Source: CAMTWZ01 sp964412365
Lineage (GTDB): Bacteria > Bacteroidota > Rhodothermia > Balneolales > HLUCCA01
DNA length: 61,950 bases
NCBI GenBank assembly: GCA_964412365.1
Contig: CAYPOI010000004.1
Location: 1-61,950, forward strand
Direction: 5' to 3'
Positions 49,571 through 57,375 of the stretch are shown piece by piece; within the stretch, counting starts at the first letter, position 1; the number at the start of each line of letters is the position of its first letter. Position numbers and translations under genes: made by a program. The notes beneath the pieces are model-generated. The model did no database searches and was not told the DNA's origin. It saw only the letters and a program-made list of their open reading frames with translations.

Positions 49571-51778
49571 TCAGGCTTTTTTAGGCTTCAGATACATGGC
49601 ACCGAGAGGAGGAACCGAAACGGAGATGTGAGCCGGAAACCCATGCCATTCACCCGGATGCGCTTGTAGGGCAGGCAGTCCGACGTTGCTTCCTCCGTAA
49701 TAATGCGAGTCGCTGTTGAAGATGATGTCATAGGTACCAGGCTCAGGAACACCGATCGTGTAGGCTTCCCTCACCACAGGGGTAAAGTTAAACAGACAAA
49801 CGATGTAATCGGATGGATCTTCCGCAAATCTCACAAAACTGATGGTGCTATTTTCATAATCGGTCGGATTGATCCATTTGAATCCTTTCCAATCGAAATC
49901 CACTTCATGCAGCGCTTTTTCACGGGCATACAGACCGTTCAGATCTTTGACCAGGCTGGTGATGCCCCGATGCGACTCGAAGCCCAATAACGACCAATCC
50001 AGTTCTTTCTGGCTGTTCCATTCGCTCCATTGGCCGAACTCGCTCCCCATGAAGCCCAATTTCTTGCCCGGATGCGCATACATGTAACTATACAAGAGCC
50101 TCAGATTGGCGAATTTCTGCCACAGGTCGCCGGGCATCTTGTCGAGCATGGAGCGTTTCAGGTGCACCACCTCATCGTGTGAGAACGGAAGCACGAAGTT
50201 CTCGCTGAATGCATAGATCATCGAAAACGTGAGCGAGTTGTGATGGTAGCGCCGGAACAGCGGATCGACCTCGATGTATTTCAGAGTGTCGTTCATCCAG
50301 CCCATGTTCCATTTGTAATCGAAGCCGAGTCCGCCCAAGTAGGTCGGACGCGACACCATCGGCCAGCTCGTCGATTCTTCTGCCATCGTCATCACACCGG
50401 TGAATCGGTCATGCACCACTTCGTTGAAGCGTTTGATGAATTGAATGGCTTCGAGGTTTTCCCGCCCACCGTATTTGTTCGGGATCCATTCGCCTTCTTT
50501 GCGCGAATAATCCAGATAGAGCATAGACGCGACCGCATCCACACGCAAGCCGTCGATATGGAACCGATCGAGCCAGTACACCGCGTTCGAGATAAGGAAG
50601 TTCATGACTTCGTTGCGCCCGAAGTTGAAAATATTCGTGCCCCAATCTTTGTGCTCGCCTTGCCGCGGATCGGCATGCTCGTAAAAATGCGTTCCGTCGA
50701 AATAGCGCAACCCGTGATCGTCTTTGGTGAAGTGGGCAGGTACCCAATCCACAATCACACCGATGCCGTTGCGATGGCATTCATCCACAAAAAACATGAA
50801 ATCATCGGGTGTGCCGAAGCGGCTCGTCGGTGTGAAATAACCCGTCACCTGATACCCCCAAGACGGATCGTAGGGATGTTCCGCTACTGGCAGCAACTCG
50901 ATGTGCGTGAAACCGAGCTCTTTCACATAGCCCACCAGTTGTTCCGCCGCTTCTCGATACGTGAGGAACAGGCTCTTGTCTTCGCCTTTCCGGCGCCAGG
51001 ACCCGAGGTGGATTTCATAGATGGAAACCGGTTCATTGAATCGGGATGTGCGGTTTTTCATCCACGTCGCATCGTTCCATTTATACTGCTCGGTGTTGTA
51101 GACGATGGATGCCGTTCCTGGTCGCAATTCCGCGAACGTAGCGTACGGATCGGCTTTCGTCATTGGCAGGTTGCCGGTATGCGTGGCGATTTCAAATTTA
51201 TAGGCCGCACCTTGCGACACACCCGGCACGAAAATCTCCCAGATGCCTTGATCGAAATGACGGCGCATCACATGCACGCGTCCGTCCCATCCGTTGAAGG
51301 CGCCTACCACACTCACGCGCTTCGCTGCCGGAGCGCAAACCACAAAACGTGTTCCAGATACCCCATCCATCTCCATCAAATGGGCGCCCATGAACTTATG
51401 GGCGTCGTGATGATTTCCTTCACCCCATAATTGAAGATCGAAATCGGTGATGGTGCTCCCGAACGAGTAGGGGTCGGATTGTGATTTCACTTCCCCGGAA
51501 CCCGTCATGATGGAATAGGTGTAGGGAAATGGCTTTTTTGGGGATGGAATCACCGCTTCATACAACCCGGCATCGTGGATGCGGGTCATTTCGAACATCT
51601 TGTTTGTTCCGGAGTGGACGATGGCCACCGAGGCCACATAAGGAGCGAAGGTGCGGACGACCAATCCCGATTTCCCACCTACCGAAAACGTGTGCATGCC
51701 GAGAACGGCGAACGGATTGTCGTGCAGACCTCGCACGATCGCATCTATTTGATCGGAATCTAAATGGAATGACTTCAT
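49571..51778 (-). CDS. glgB: 1,4-alpha-glucan branching enzyme (GH13_9)
   Basis: Makes alpha-1,6 branches in glycogen. N1 and CBM48 domains (GRVHVMRRHFDQGIWEIFVPG, then AYKFEIAT) precede the GH13 barrel: YEIHLGSWRR, VDWVPAHF, DGLRVDAVASMLYLDY with nucleophile Asp, MTMAEESTSWP with acid/base Glu, and FSHDEVVHLKRSM. The KKLGFMGSEFGQWSEWN and C-terminal all-beta domain end in MYLKPKKA. 735 residues is the size of the full E. coli-type enzyme. It is the first gene of a leftward run down to rho and is divergent from the LolC/E-type gene across 28 bp. Confidence 0.97.
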   Translation of the reverse strand: MKSFHLDSDQIDAIVRGLHDNPFAVLGMHTFSVGGKSGLVVRTFAPYVASVAIVHSGTNKMFEMTRIHDAGLYEAVIPSPKKPFPYTYSIMTGSGEVKSQSDPYSFGSTITDFDLQLWGEGNHHDAHKFMGAHLMEMDGVSGTRFVVCAPAAKRVSVVGAFNGWDGRVHVMRRHFDQGIWEIFVPGVSQGAAYKFEIATHTGNLPMTKADPYATFAELRPGTASIVYNTEQYKWNDATWMKNRTSRFNEPVSIYEIHLGSWRRKGEDKSLFLTYREAAEQLVGYVKELGFTHIELLPVAEHPYDPSWGYQVTGYFTPTSRFGTPDDFMFFVDECHRNGIGVIVDWVPAHFTKDDHGLRYFDGTHFYEHADPRQGEHKDWGTNIFNFGRNEVMNFLISNAVYWLDRFHIDGLRVDAVASMLYLDYSRKEGEWIPNKYGGRENLEAIQFIKRFNEVVHDRFTGVMTMAEESTSWPMVSRPTYLGGLGFDYKWNMGWMNDTLKYIEVDPLFRRYHHNSLTFSMIYAFSENFVLPFSHDEVVHLKRSMLDKMPGDLWQKFANLRLLYSYMYAHPGKKLGFMGSEFGQWSEWNSQKELDWSLLGFESHRGITSLVKDLNGLYAREKALHEVDFDWKGFKWINPTDYENSTISFVRFAEDPSDYIVCLFNFTPVVREAYTIGVPEPGTYDIIFNSDSHYYGGSNVGLPALQAHPGEWHGFPAHISVSVPPLGAMYLKPKKA

Positions 51779-51806
51779 AACCTAGCGAATATAGTATTTT
51801 TGGCAG
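51779..51806. promoter_or_regulatory. 28-bp divergent promoter region of glgB and LolC/E-type gene
   Basis: Rightward, GTATTTTTG (51794-51802; TATTTTTG fits TAnnTTTG) ends 4 bp before the GTG at 51807. Leftward, TATATTCG (51793-51786) ends 7 bp before ATG 51778. Both -33 regions would lie in the opposite gene. If active, both transcripts would start at or next to their start codons. Confidence 0.45.
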
Positions 51807-53039
51807 GTGAACCCGATACAACGAATCGCGACCCGATACCTGTTTTCCCGCCAGCAATTCACGCTGGTCGGGGCATTGACCTTGATCAGCATTTCCGGCG
51901 TCACCATCGGCACCGCGCTGCTGATCATCGTGTTGTCGGTATTCAATGGGTTCTTCGATCTCATCATGGGCTTGCTTCGTTCGTACGACCCCGATATCCG
52001 CATCGAATCGGCTGAAGGGGCGACGTTCACCTGGTCCGATTCGACGCTTCAGAATCTGAGGGATATCCCCGAAGTTCGCATCGTTTCGCCGTTTTTGGAG
52101 GGAAAAGCGATGTTGGCCTACCAGGGTGGTCGTGACAAGGTAGTGATTGTAAGGGGCATTGTGCCACAGACCTTTTTCGAAATGGTGGAAGTAGATGCAG
52201 AACCGTCACAATCGGTCTTGGATCTGGCTGTTCGCAACCGGATGCCCGGTGTGTTGATCGGGGATCAGCTCCGCGTTCAATTGAATCTGGGAGTGGGCGA
52301 TCAAGTGTCTCTACTCAGTGCGGTAGGCGTTCAGCGAAGCCTCACATCGTTCACGGGTCCGAGGTATTACACGTTCGACATCCGAGGCTTTTTCTACTTG
52401 CAGCAATTGTTTGAAGGCTCGATCGCCTTTGTTGAGTTGGAAGCGGCCCAGCGCCTGTTCTTGCAACGCGATCAGCTGTCTGGAATCGAAATCTCACTGA
52501 ACGACCCCGATACCGCGTTCGATGTGCGCGATCAGATACAGACCAAGCTGGGCTCCAGCTATGTGGTGAATACATGGTACGACCTTCAGAAAAATCTCTA
52601 TGATGTGATGTACCTCGAAAAATGGGTGGCCTATTTCATCCTCATGCTCATTGTGATCGTGGCCATTTTGAACATCATCGGATCGATGACCATGATCGTG
52701 ATCCAGAAACGTCGTGATATCGGCGCCCTGATGGCGATCGGGTATACGACCTCCCACATCCGCTACATCTTCCTCACGCAAGGTGTGATGATCGGAATGA
52801 TCGGATGTGTGCTGGGCGGAAGCATCGGGCTATCGCTGTCGTGGCTCCAAAAAACCTATGGATTGGTGAAGCTGGCCGGAGCGGAAAACTTCATCATTCA
52901 AGCCTATCCGATTTCCATCCAGCCCTTGGATGTGATCAGTGTCTTGTTGGTGAGCCTGTTCTTATGTATCGGCGCGAGCGCCTGGCCCGCCAGCGAAGCC
53001 GCGAAAGTGCTGCCAGCGGATGCGGTACGCAACGAGTAA
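51807..53039 (+). CDS. LolC/LolE-type lipoprotein-releasing ABC permease
   Basis: Inner-membrane FtsX-like permease of 410 residues. One N-terminal span (TLVGALTLISISGVTIGTALLIIVLSVFNGF) is followed by a periplasmic domain of about 220 residues (RSYDPDIRI to YLEKW), then three spans in the last 140 residues, including YFILMLIVIVAILNIIGSMTMIVIQKRRDIGALMAIG. The FNGF segment after TM1 and the KRRDIGALMAIG segment are typical of LolC/E, which load outer-membrane lipoproteins onto LolA. Start GTG 51807 follows immediately after a promoter-like element. The ATPase LolD is not adjacent; the gene stands alone here. Bacteroidota usually have a single LolCE hybrid, which fits. Confidence 0.87.
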   Translation: MNPIQRIATRYLFSRQQFTLVGALTLISISGVTIGTALLIIVLSVFNGFFDLIMGLLRSYDPDIRIESAEGATFTWSDSTLQNLRDIPEVRIVSPFLEGKAMLAYQGGRDKVVIVRGIVPQTFFEMVEVDAEPSQSVLDLAVRNRMPGVLIGDQLRVQLNLGVGDQVSLLSAVGVQRSLTSFTGPRYYTFDIRGFFYLQQLFEGSIAFVELEAAQRLFLQRDQLSGIEISLNDPDTAFDVRDQIQTKLGSSYVVNTWYDLQKNLYDVMYLEKWVAYFILMLIVIVAILNIIGSMTMIVIQKRRDIGALMAIGYTTSHIRYIFLTQGVMIGMIGCVLGGSIGLSLSWLQKTYGLVKLAGAENFIIQAYPISIQPLDVISVLLVSLFLCIGASAWPASEAAKVLPADAVRNE

Positions 53040-53142
53040 TGTTGAATGTTGAAGTTTGAATGTTGAAGTAATTTTAAATTGAAAATTTTAAATGATCTAA
53101 CACCTGTTCACTTAACATTTAAAATTCAACATTTAAAATTGT
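53038..53142. repeat. Heptanucleotide-repeat element 2, inverted arms
   Basis: Fills the convergent gap between the LolC/E-type and Mur ligase genes. The left arm 53038-53093 is in 7-nt phase (AATGTTG, AATGTTG, AAGTTTG, AATGTTG, then TTTAAAT-type words). The centre 53094-53114 is non-repeating. The right arm 53115-53142 reads ACATTTA, AAATTCA, ACATTTA, AAATTGT, close to the reverse complement of the left-arm words. The first repeat overlaps the TAA stop of the permease gene. Confidence 0.75.
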
Positions 53143-53143
53143 C

Positions 53144-54775
53144 TTAGTACAAATCCGGCAAATCATTCTCATACAGAACCACATCTCCGTCTTGCAAGTA
53201 ACCGCGTAAGAACTCATTCGCGGTGAAGAGCGTCGGCTCCACGCGCACCTGCTCCATCGGATAGCCGGTCGATAGCACGCCGTCCAAGATCGGCTTGCTT
53301 CGTTCTGCGCCCACAAGAATCACAAGATCTAGCGCTGCGTTTCCAATCACTTCGCCGAAACGACGGTTCTCGGCTTCTTCGATCTCGCCGAGTTCCACCA
53401 TGCCGGGGGTGACGATAATGCGTCGTCCCGTGTTGAACTGAGCCAGCACCTCCACCGCGTTCGCTGCTCCGACCGGATTCGAATTGAACGCATCGTCAAT
53501 CATCACCGCATTTCCGATGCGTTTGAGCTCCAAGCGATGCTCCACCGGTTCGATGCGGGATGCGGCCAAGGCCATGGTTTGCAAGCGCAATCCGAAATGC
53601 AAGCCAACACCGATTCCGATCAAGATGTTATGAACGTTATGCGCTCCAAGGAGTTTTGTTGATACCTCGGCTCGTTCCGTGCCATCCAATACGGCTGTAA
53701 AATGACATCCCGACGCATCATATCGGATGTTTTCGGCTTGAAGCCGGCCTGACTGCAAGCCCACCGGAATCACCGAAATATCGTTGCGCGTGACTTGCGA
53801 CATCACCCGAATATCGTCGCTGTTCACCACCGCAGTTCCATTTTTGGGCAGGTGGCGAATGATCGCGCCCTTGGTGTGGGCGATGTTTTCCTGGGTTCCG
53901 AACGTTTCCAAATGGGCCAAGCCGACGTTTGTGAATACGCTCACATCGGGTCGGGCGATCTCGCATAACTCATCGATATTGCCCGCATACCGCGCCCCCA
54001 TCTCCAGAATCAGAATCTGATGCGAGGCATCGAGGTCGTTATTGATCACCATCGTGATGCCCATTGGCGTATTGAAACTGCCCGGTGTGAAACACACGTT
54101 GTACCGTTCCGCGAGCAAGGTTTTGATCACGAATTTCGTGGATGTTTTCCCATAACTGCCGGTAATCGCCACGACTTTCAGATCCGGCATCGTCGCCAGT
54201 TTTTCTTTCGCTTTGCGGATGAAGCCTTTCTGGATGAGGTTCTCCACCGGTTTCATCACCCATCCCGCTAGAAAAATGAAAAACGGTTGCAGTAACGATG
54301 CCGATGCCAACAGAAATGCCAAGATGTACGGATCGGGGAAGGTGGATGCGATCCGGTTCACGGTGATGAAGGCCAGTACGGGTAACGCCGCAAAAAGAAG
54401 GATTGCCGGAAGCAAGAGGCGCTTCACGCGCGCGGTGAAGGAGAGAGGTTTTTTGGGTCGGGCCGTGTACACCGCCACCGATCCGAACCAGACCATCGCG
54501 AACAGCGACAAAATCCACACCGAAGCCGTTTCATTCAAGGTGGTTCTGCCCAAGAACATCATTGCCAACAGCACCACATTGTACAAGGCGAAGGTGGGAG
54601 TGAGCACATGCTCATTCCAGTTTTGTTTGAGCCAGCTCCAGTACTCGTTCAGCTTGTAGCCACTTTGCTGAAATCGATGTAGGAAAAAGCGCCCACGATA
54701 GAGTCCGTGACGAATCAAAACCAAGGCCATGAGCCAAACCATGCCATGGACGATAAGGAGGTAGGTGGTGTACAT
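53144..54775 (-). CDS. Membrane-anchored MurF-like Mur ligase
   Basis: 543 residues. The N-terminal 175 carry about five hydrophobic helices (roughly 2-24, 60-76, 85-104, 119-139, 149-174) where MurF normally has its UDP-MurNAc-tripeptide-binding domain. The ATP-grasping central domain is a true Mur ligase: VAITGSYGKTSTK (P-loop about 204-213), FTPGSFNTPMGI, ILEMGARYAGNIDEL, VSVFTNVGLAHLETFGT. The C-terminal domain includes GAHNVHNI, EHRLEL, IDDAFNSNPVGAANAVEVL and VTPGMVELG, the MurF-type pattern. It would join a D-Ala-D-Ala-like dipeptide or another amino acid to a carboxylate at the membrane. Alternatives are a CapB/PgsB-type amide ligase or a dedicated second MurF; a conventional murF may exist elsewhere. 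Confidence 0.85.
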   Translation of the reverse strand: MYTTYLLIVHGMVWLMALVLIRHGLYRGRFFLHRFQQSGYKLNEYWSWLKQNWNEHVLTPTFALYNVVLLAMMFLGRTTLNETASVWILSLFAMVWFGSVAVYTARPKKPLSFTARVKRLLLPAILLFAALPVLAFITVNRIASTFPDPYILAFLLASASLLQPFFIFLAGWVMKPVENLIQKGFIRKAKEKLATMPDLKVVAITGSYGKTSTKFVIKTLLAERYNVCFTPGSFNTPMGITMVINNDLDASHQILILEMGARYAGNIDELCEIARPDVSVFTNVGLAHLETFGTQENIAHTKGAIIRHLPKNGTAVVNSDDIRVMSQVTRNDISVIPVGLQSGRLQAENIRYDASGCHFTAVLDGTERAEVSTKLLGAHNVHNILIGIGVGLHFGLRLQTMALAASRIEPVEHRLELKRIGNAVMIDDAFNSNPVGAANAVEVLAQFNTGRRIIVTPGMVELGEIEEAENRRFGEVIGNAALDLVILVGAERSKPILDGVLSTGYPMEQVRVEPTLFTANEFLRGYLQDGDVVLYENDLPDLY

Positions 54776-54922
54776 GGTGTAAAATACGGATTAAAGAAGC
54801 TGGATGCGGGAAGCGGGAAGCTGGAAGCCGGATGCGAGATGAATGGGTTCAGAACTTATCCGTAAATTTCAAACAACATCCATCAAGCATCAAGCATTTA
54901 CCATCCAGCATCCCGCTTCTTT
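54776..54922. other. Divergent intergenic region between Mur ligase and nucleotidyltransferase genes
   Basis: 147 bp holding two G/A- and C/A-rich heptad arrays (given separately) and a 32-bp unique centre. A -7-like box is not obvious. Both genes' promoters must lie inside or overlap the repeats. Confidence 0.5.
54796..54918. repeat. Heptanucleotide-repeat element 3, inverted arms
   Basis: Left arm 54796-54844: seven consecutive heptads GAAGCTG, GATGCGG, GAAGCGG, GAAGCTG, GAAGCCG, GATGCGA, GATGAAT. Right arm 54877-54918: CATCCAT, CAAGCAT, CAAGCAT, TTACCAT, CCAGCAT, CCCGCTT, whose reverse complement repeats the GATGCTT/GAAGCGG words of the left arm. The 32-bp centre is not repetitive. The right arm ends 4 bp before ATG 54923. 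Confidence 0.8.
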
Positions 54923-55924
54923 ATGAAACTCATCATCCCTATGGCCGGCAAGGGCACGCGTTTGCGCCCGCATTCCCACACCACACCGAAACCATTGCTA
55001 CCTGTTGCGGGCATTTCCATTGTGGAGCGCATCGTGCTCACCTTCAGCCGCACCATCAATCGGAAAGTGGATGAGATCGCCTTCGTGTTGGGCGATTTCG
55101 GCGATGATGTGAAAAAAAGCCTGACGGAAATGGCCGAGCGCCAAGGTGCCACCGCATCCTTCTACTACCAGAAAGAAGCCCGTGGGACCGCTCATGCCAT
55201 CCATTGCGCGAAAGAATCGTTGGAAGGCGAAGTGATCGTGGTGTTCGCTGATACCTTGTTTGACACAAAAGAACAGGTGAATGTGGATGGAGCCGATAGC
55301 GTGATTTGGCTCAAACATGTGGAAGATCCGTCCCGCTTTGGAGTGGCGGTTCAGGATGCCGACGGACGCATCACCAGTTTCGTTGAAAAACCGAAAGAAC
55401 TGATTTCGAACCTCGCCATCATCGGCGTGTATTATTTCAAAGACGGCGCCGGTTTGCGTCGCGAAATCCAGGCGTTGCTCGATAACAACATCACGGGTCA
55501 TGGCGGCGAATATCAGCTGACCGATGCGATCGATGCCCTGCTCAAACAAGGAAAAGTGTTCAAAGCGGCAACGGTGGATGAATGGTTGGATTGCGGCACC
55601 GTTCCAGCTTGGTTGGAGACCACATCCACCATCATCGCCAAAGAATTCGGAAACACGATGCCGGGTCCGTTTCCGCGCACCATCATCCATCCGCCGGTTT
55701 ACATCGGAGATGGAGCCGTGATTGAAGGAAGCGAGATCGGTCCGAACGCGAGCATCGGTGCGGGATGTGTGATCCGCAACAGCATGATTTCAGACACGAT
55801 CGTGCTTGATAAATCGGTTGTGGAGCAATCCAAGCTCATGCAATCCACGATCGGAACCCATGCGCATGTGAACGGCTTCACGGGAAGCGTGAACATCAGC
55901 GATCATAGCGTGGTCAAGGGGTGA
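54923..55924 (+). CDS. Sugar-phosphate nucleotidyltransferase with left-handed beta-helix tail
   Basis: RmlA/GlmU-like enzyme that makes NDP-sugar from NTP and sugar 1-phosphate. Nucleotide-binding motif MKLIIPMAGKGTRLRPHS, then TTPKPLLPVAG, YYQKEARGTAHAIHCAKE, FVEKPKE (sugar phosphate), GVYYF and GGEYQLTDAID. Residues from about 255 form hexapeptide-type turns (VYIGDGAVIEGSEIGPNASIG). The base (dTTP or UTP) and sugar are not certain; glucose 1-phosphate is the usual one. 333 residues is typical for this bipartite class. It is divergent from the Mur ligase gene and ends 7 bp before the convergent usp gene. Confidence 0.88.
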   Translation: MKLIIPMAGKGTRLRPHSHTTPKPLLPVAGISIVERIVLTFSRTINRKVDEIAFVLGDFGDDVKKSLTEMAERQGATASFYYQKEARGTAHAIHCAKESLEGEVIVVFADTLFDTKEQVNVDGADSVIWLKHVEDPSRFGVAVQDADGRITSFVEKPKELISNLAIIGVYYFKDGAGLRREIQALLDNNITGHGGEYQLTDAIDALLKQGKVFKAATVDEWLDCGTVPAWLETTSTIIAKEFGNTMPGPFPRTIIHPPVYIGDGAVIEGSEIGPNASIGAGCVIRNSMISDTIVLDKSVVEQSKLMQSTIGTHAHVNGFTGSVNISDHSVVKG

Positions 55925-55931
55925 TCGCGAC

Positions 55932-56360
55932 CTACTTGATGATCGTGATCACGCAATTCAGGTGATGCAGGATGTAATTCGTGACGCCGCCCGACAGCAG
56001 ATCCGTGATTTTCCACTGATAATCGCCACCACCCATGATCACATGATCGATGTTGGCCTTGCGCGCCGTGTCGACGATGGTCTCGCGGGGCTCACCGATG
56101 GCCACCATGGTCGAGACTGAGTCCGCATCCCCCGCTTCCATCTGAAAAAAGTCCTTCGCCTCACGCAACACGAGTTTGCTTTTATCGCGGTTCAGGTCGT
56201 TTTCTTTCTCTTTGCGATCGCGCGGATCCGGAATCACGGTCATGATCAGCACATTGGGCTTGGGATCCATCAATTTGTACAACCGAGCGGCGTACTGAAC
56301 CGATAAGGTGGCATATTTCGAGCCATCGGTGGCCAATAACCAGCGTTGAGGCAGACTCAT
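55932..56360 (-). CDS. Universal stress protein (UspA family)
   Basis: Single-domain USP of 142 residues. RWLLATDGSKYATLSVQYAARL at the start, VLIMTVIP, then the nucleotide-binding G-rich segment VIMGGGDYQWKITDLLSGGVTNYILHHLNCVITII. The spacing is like G-x2-G-x9-G(S/T) but with W-K-I-T-D in the loop, so ATP binding is likely but not sure. It overlaps the cation-efflux gene start region as ATGA (56357-56360), so the two are cotranscribed with the pump first. Confidence 0.85.
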   Translation of the reverse strand: MSLPQRWLLATDGSKYATLSVQYAARLYKLMDPKPNVLIMTVIPDPRDRKEKENDLNRDKSKLVLREAKDFFQMEAGDADSVSTMVAIGEPRETIVDTARKANIDHVIMGGGDYQWKITDLLSGGVTNYILHHLNCVITIIK

Positions 56361-57325
56361 GCGTGTGTTTCTCCGTCGTTGTGATCCAGATCTTGGCGTT
56401 CATTCAATCCAGCCAAAACCTTGTGCGCGGATTCGTGTTCATGTTCAGGTTCCATATGCAAGGTAACCACGGCATCGCCATTCACGGCATTCATGATGCG
56501 TTTTTCCAAGATGGTGCTGATCTGATGCGCGTCTTTCAAGGTGAGATCGTCATCCATCAGCACATGCAATTCCACCCATGTGGTGTGTCCGGTGGTGCGG
56601 TGACGCAGTTTGTGCCACGACTTGATCTGATCCGGCAATTCATTTTCCAATACCGCCCGAATGCGCTTATCCTGGGCTTCATCCACGGTGTCCATGATGC
56701 CGCGGATGGCAAACCGCATCAGTTTTCCGCCCTCATACATGATGTATAAGGCCACGCCTGCCGCCACGATCACATCTAAAATGGTGAGCCCGGTGAATTC
56801 GATGAGGATGAGGGTGACCACGACGCCCGCGCTCGTCCACACATCTGTCATGGTGTGTTTTCCATTGCCGATGAGGATGTTGTTCTGTTCCTGTTTCCCG
56901 ACGCGGATCAGATAACTACCCAATATCAGATTCAAAATGCCTGCGCCGGCCACCACGATCATCCCTTCTTTCAAATGATCGGGTTGGAGACCCAGAATGA
57001 GGTGGATGGCCGATTGATACAAGATTCCGATGCCCGCAAAAAAGATGACGGTTCCTTCCACGCCCACGGATAGGAATTCGATGCGCTCGTGTCCGTAGGT
57101 GTGGGTCGCATCCGCCGGTTTCATACTCAGCCAAACGCCATAGAAAGCGAACGACACAGCCAGGAGATGCACCAGCGATTCGGCCGCATCCGACAGAACC
57201 GTGTTCGAACCGGTGATCCAATACCCTGAGCCTTTGATGATCAACGACGCGACGGACACCATCAGGCTGATGGCGATGGCGCGTTTCACGCGGTCGTTTG
57301 AGGCGGTCAGTTCAAGTCGGTGCAT
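56357..57325 (-). CDS. Cation diffusion facilitator (CDF) efflux protein
   Basis: Inner-membrane metal/proton antiporter of 322 residues. Six transmembrane helices in the first 210 residues; transport-site residues appear as D in VLSDAAESLVHLLA on helix 2 and H-T-M-T-D (HxxxD) on helix 5. The cytoplasmic C-terminal domain (ENELPDQIKSWHKLRHRTTGHTTWVELHVLMDDDLTL) is the ferredoxin-like dimer domain, followed by a His-rich tail (HMEPEHEHESAH). Helix 2 lacks the second Asp/His of the Zn-specific HxxxD, so the metal could be Zn, Fe, Co or Mn. It starts 50 bp from the divergent cca-like gene. Confidence 0.9.
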   Translation of the reverse strand: MHRLELTASNDRVKRAIAISLMVSVASLIIKGSGYWITGSNTVLSDAAESLVHLLAVSFAFYGVWLSMKPADATHTYGHERIEFLSVGVEGTVIFFAGIGILYQSAIHLILGLQPDHLKEGMIVVAGAGILNLILGSYLIRVGKQEQNNILIGNGKHTMTDVWTSAGVVVTLILIEFTGLTILDVIVAAGVALYIMYEGGKLMRFAIRGIMDTVDEAQDKRIRAVLENELPDQIKSWHKLRHRTTGHTTWVELHVLMDDDLTLKDAHQISTILEKRIMNAVNGDAVVTLHMEPEHEHESAHKVLAGLNERQDLDHNDGETHA

Positions 57326-57375
57326 AGCTTAATTTTGGGTATTTTAGGCACTATACCAACGATTATTTTACGGTT
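57326..57375. promoter_or_regulatory. Divergent promoter region of CDF and CCA-type genes
   Basis: 50 bp, AT-rich. Rightward, GTATTTTAG (57339-57347) is a -7-like box 28 bp before the TTG start at 57376. Leftward, GTATAGTG, read on the minus strand from about 57355 downwards, is a weaker match. No dyads. Confidence 0.3.

Noticed and set aside
50240..51430. 396-codon frame on the plus strand opposite glgB.
   Set aside because: Same shadow effect; glgB on the other strand is complete with catalytic residues.
53038..54918. Heptad tracts considered as CRISPR arrays.
   Set aside because: Units are 7 nt, directly adjacent, degenerate and without spacers; no cas genes are in the window.
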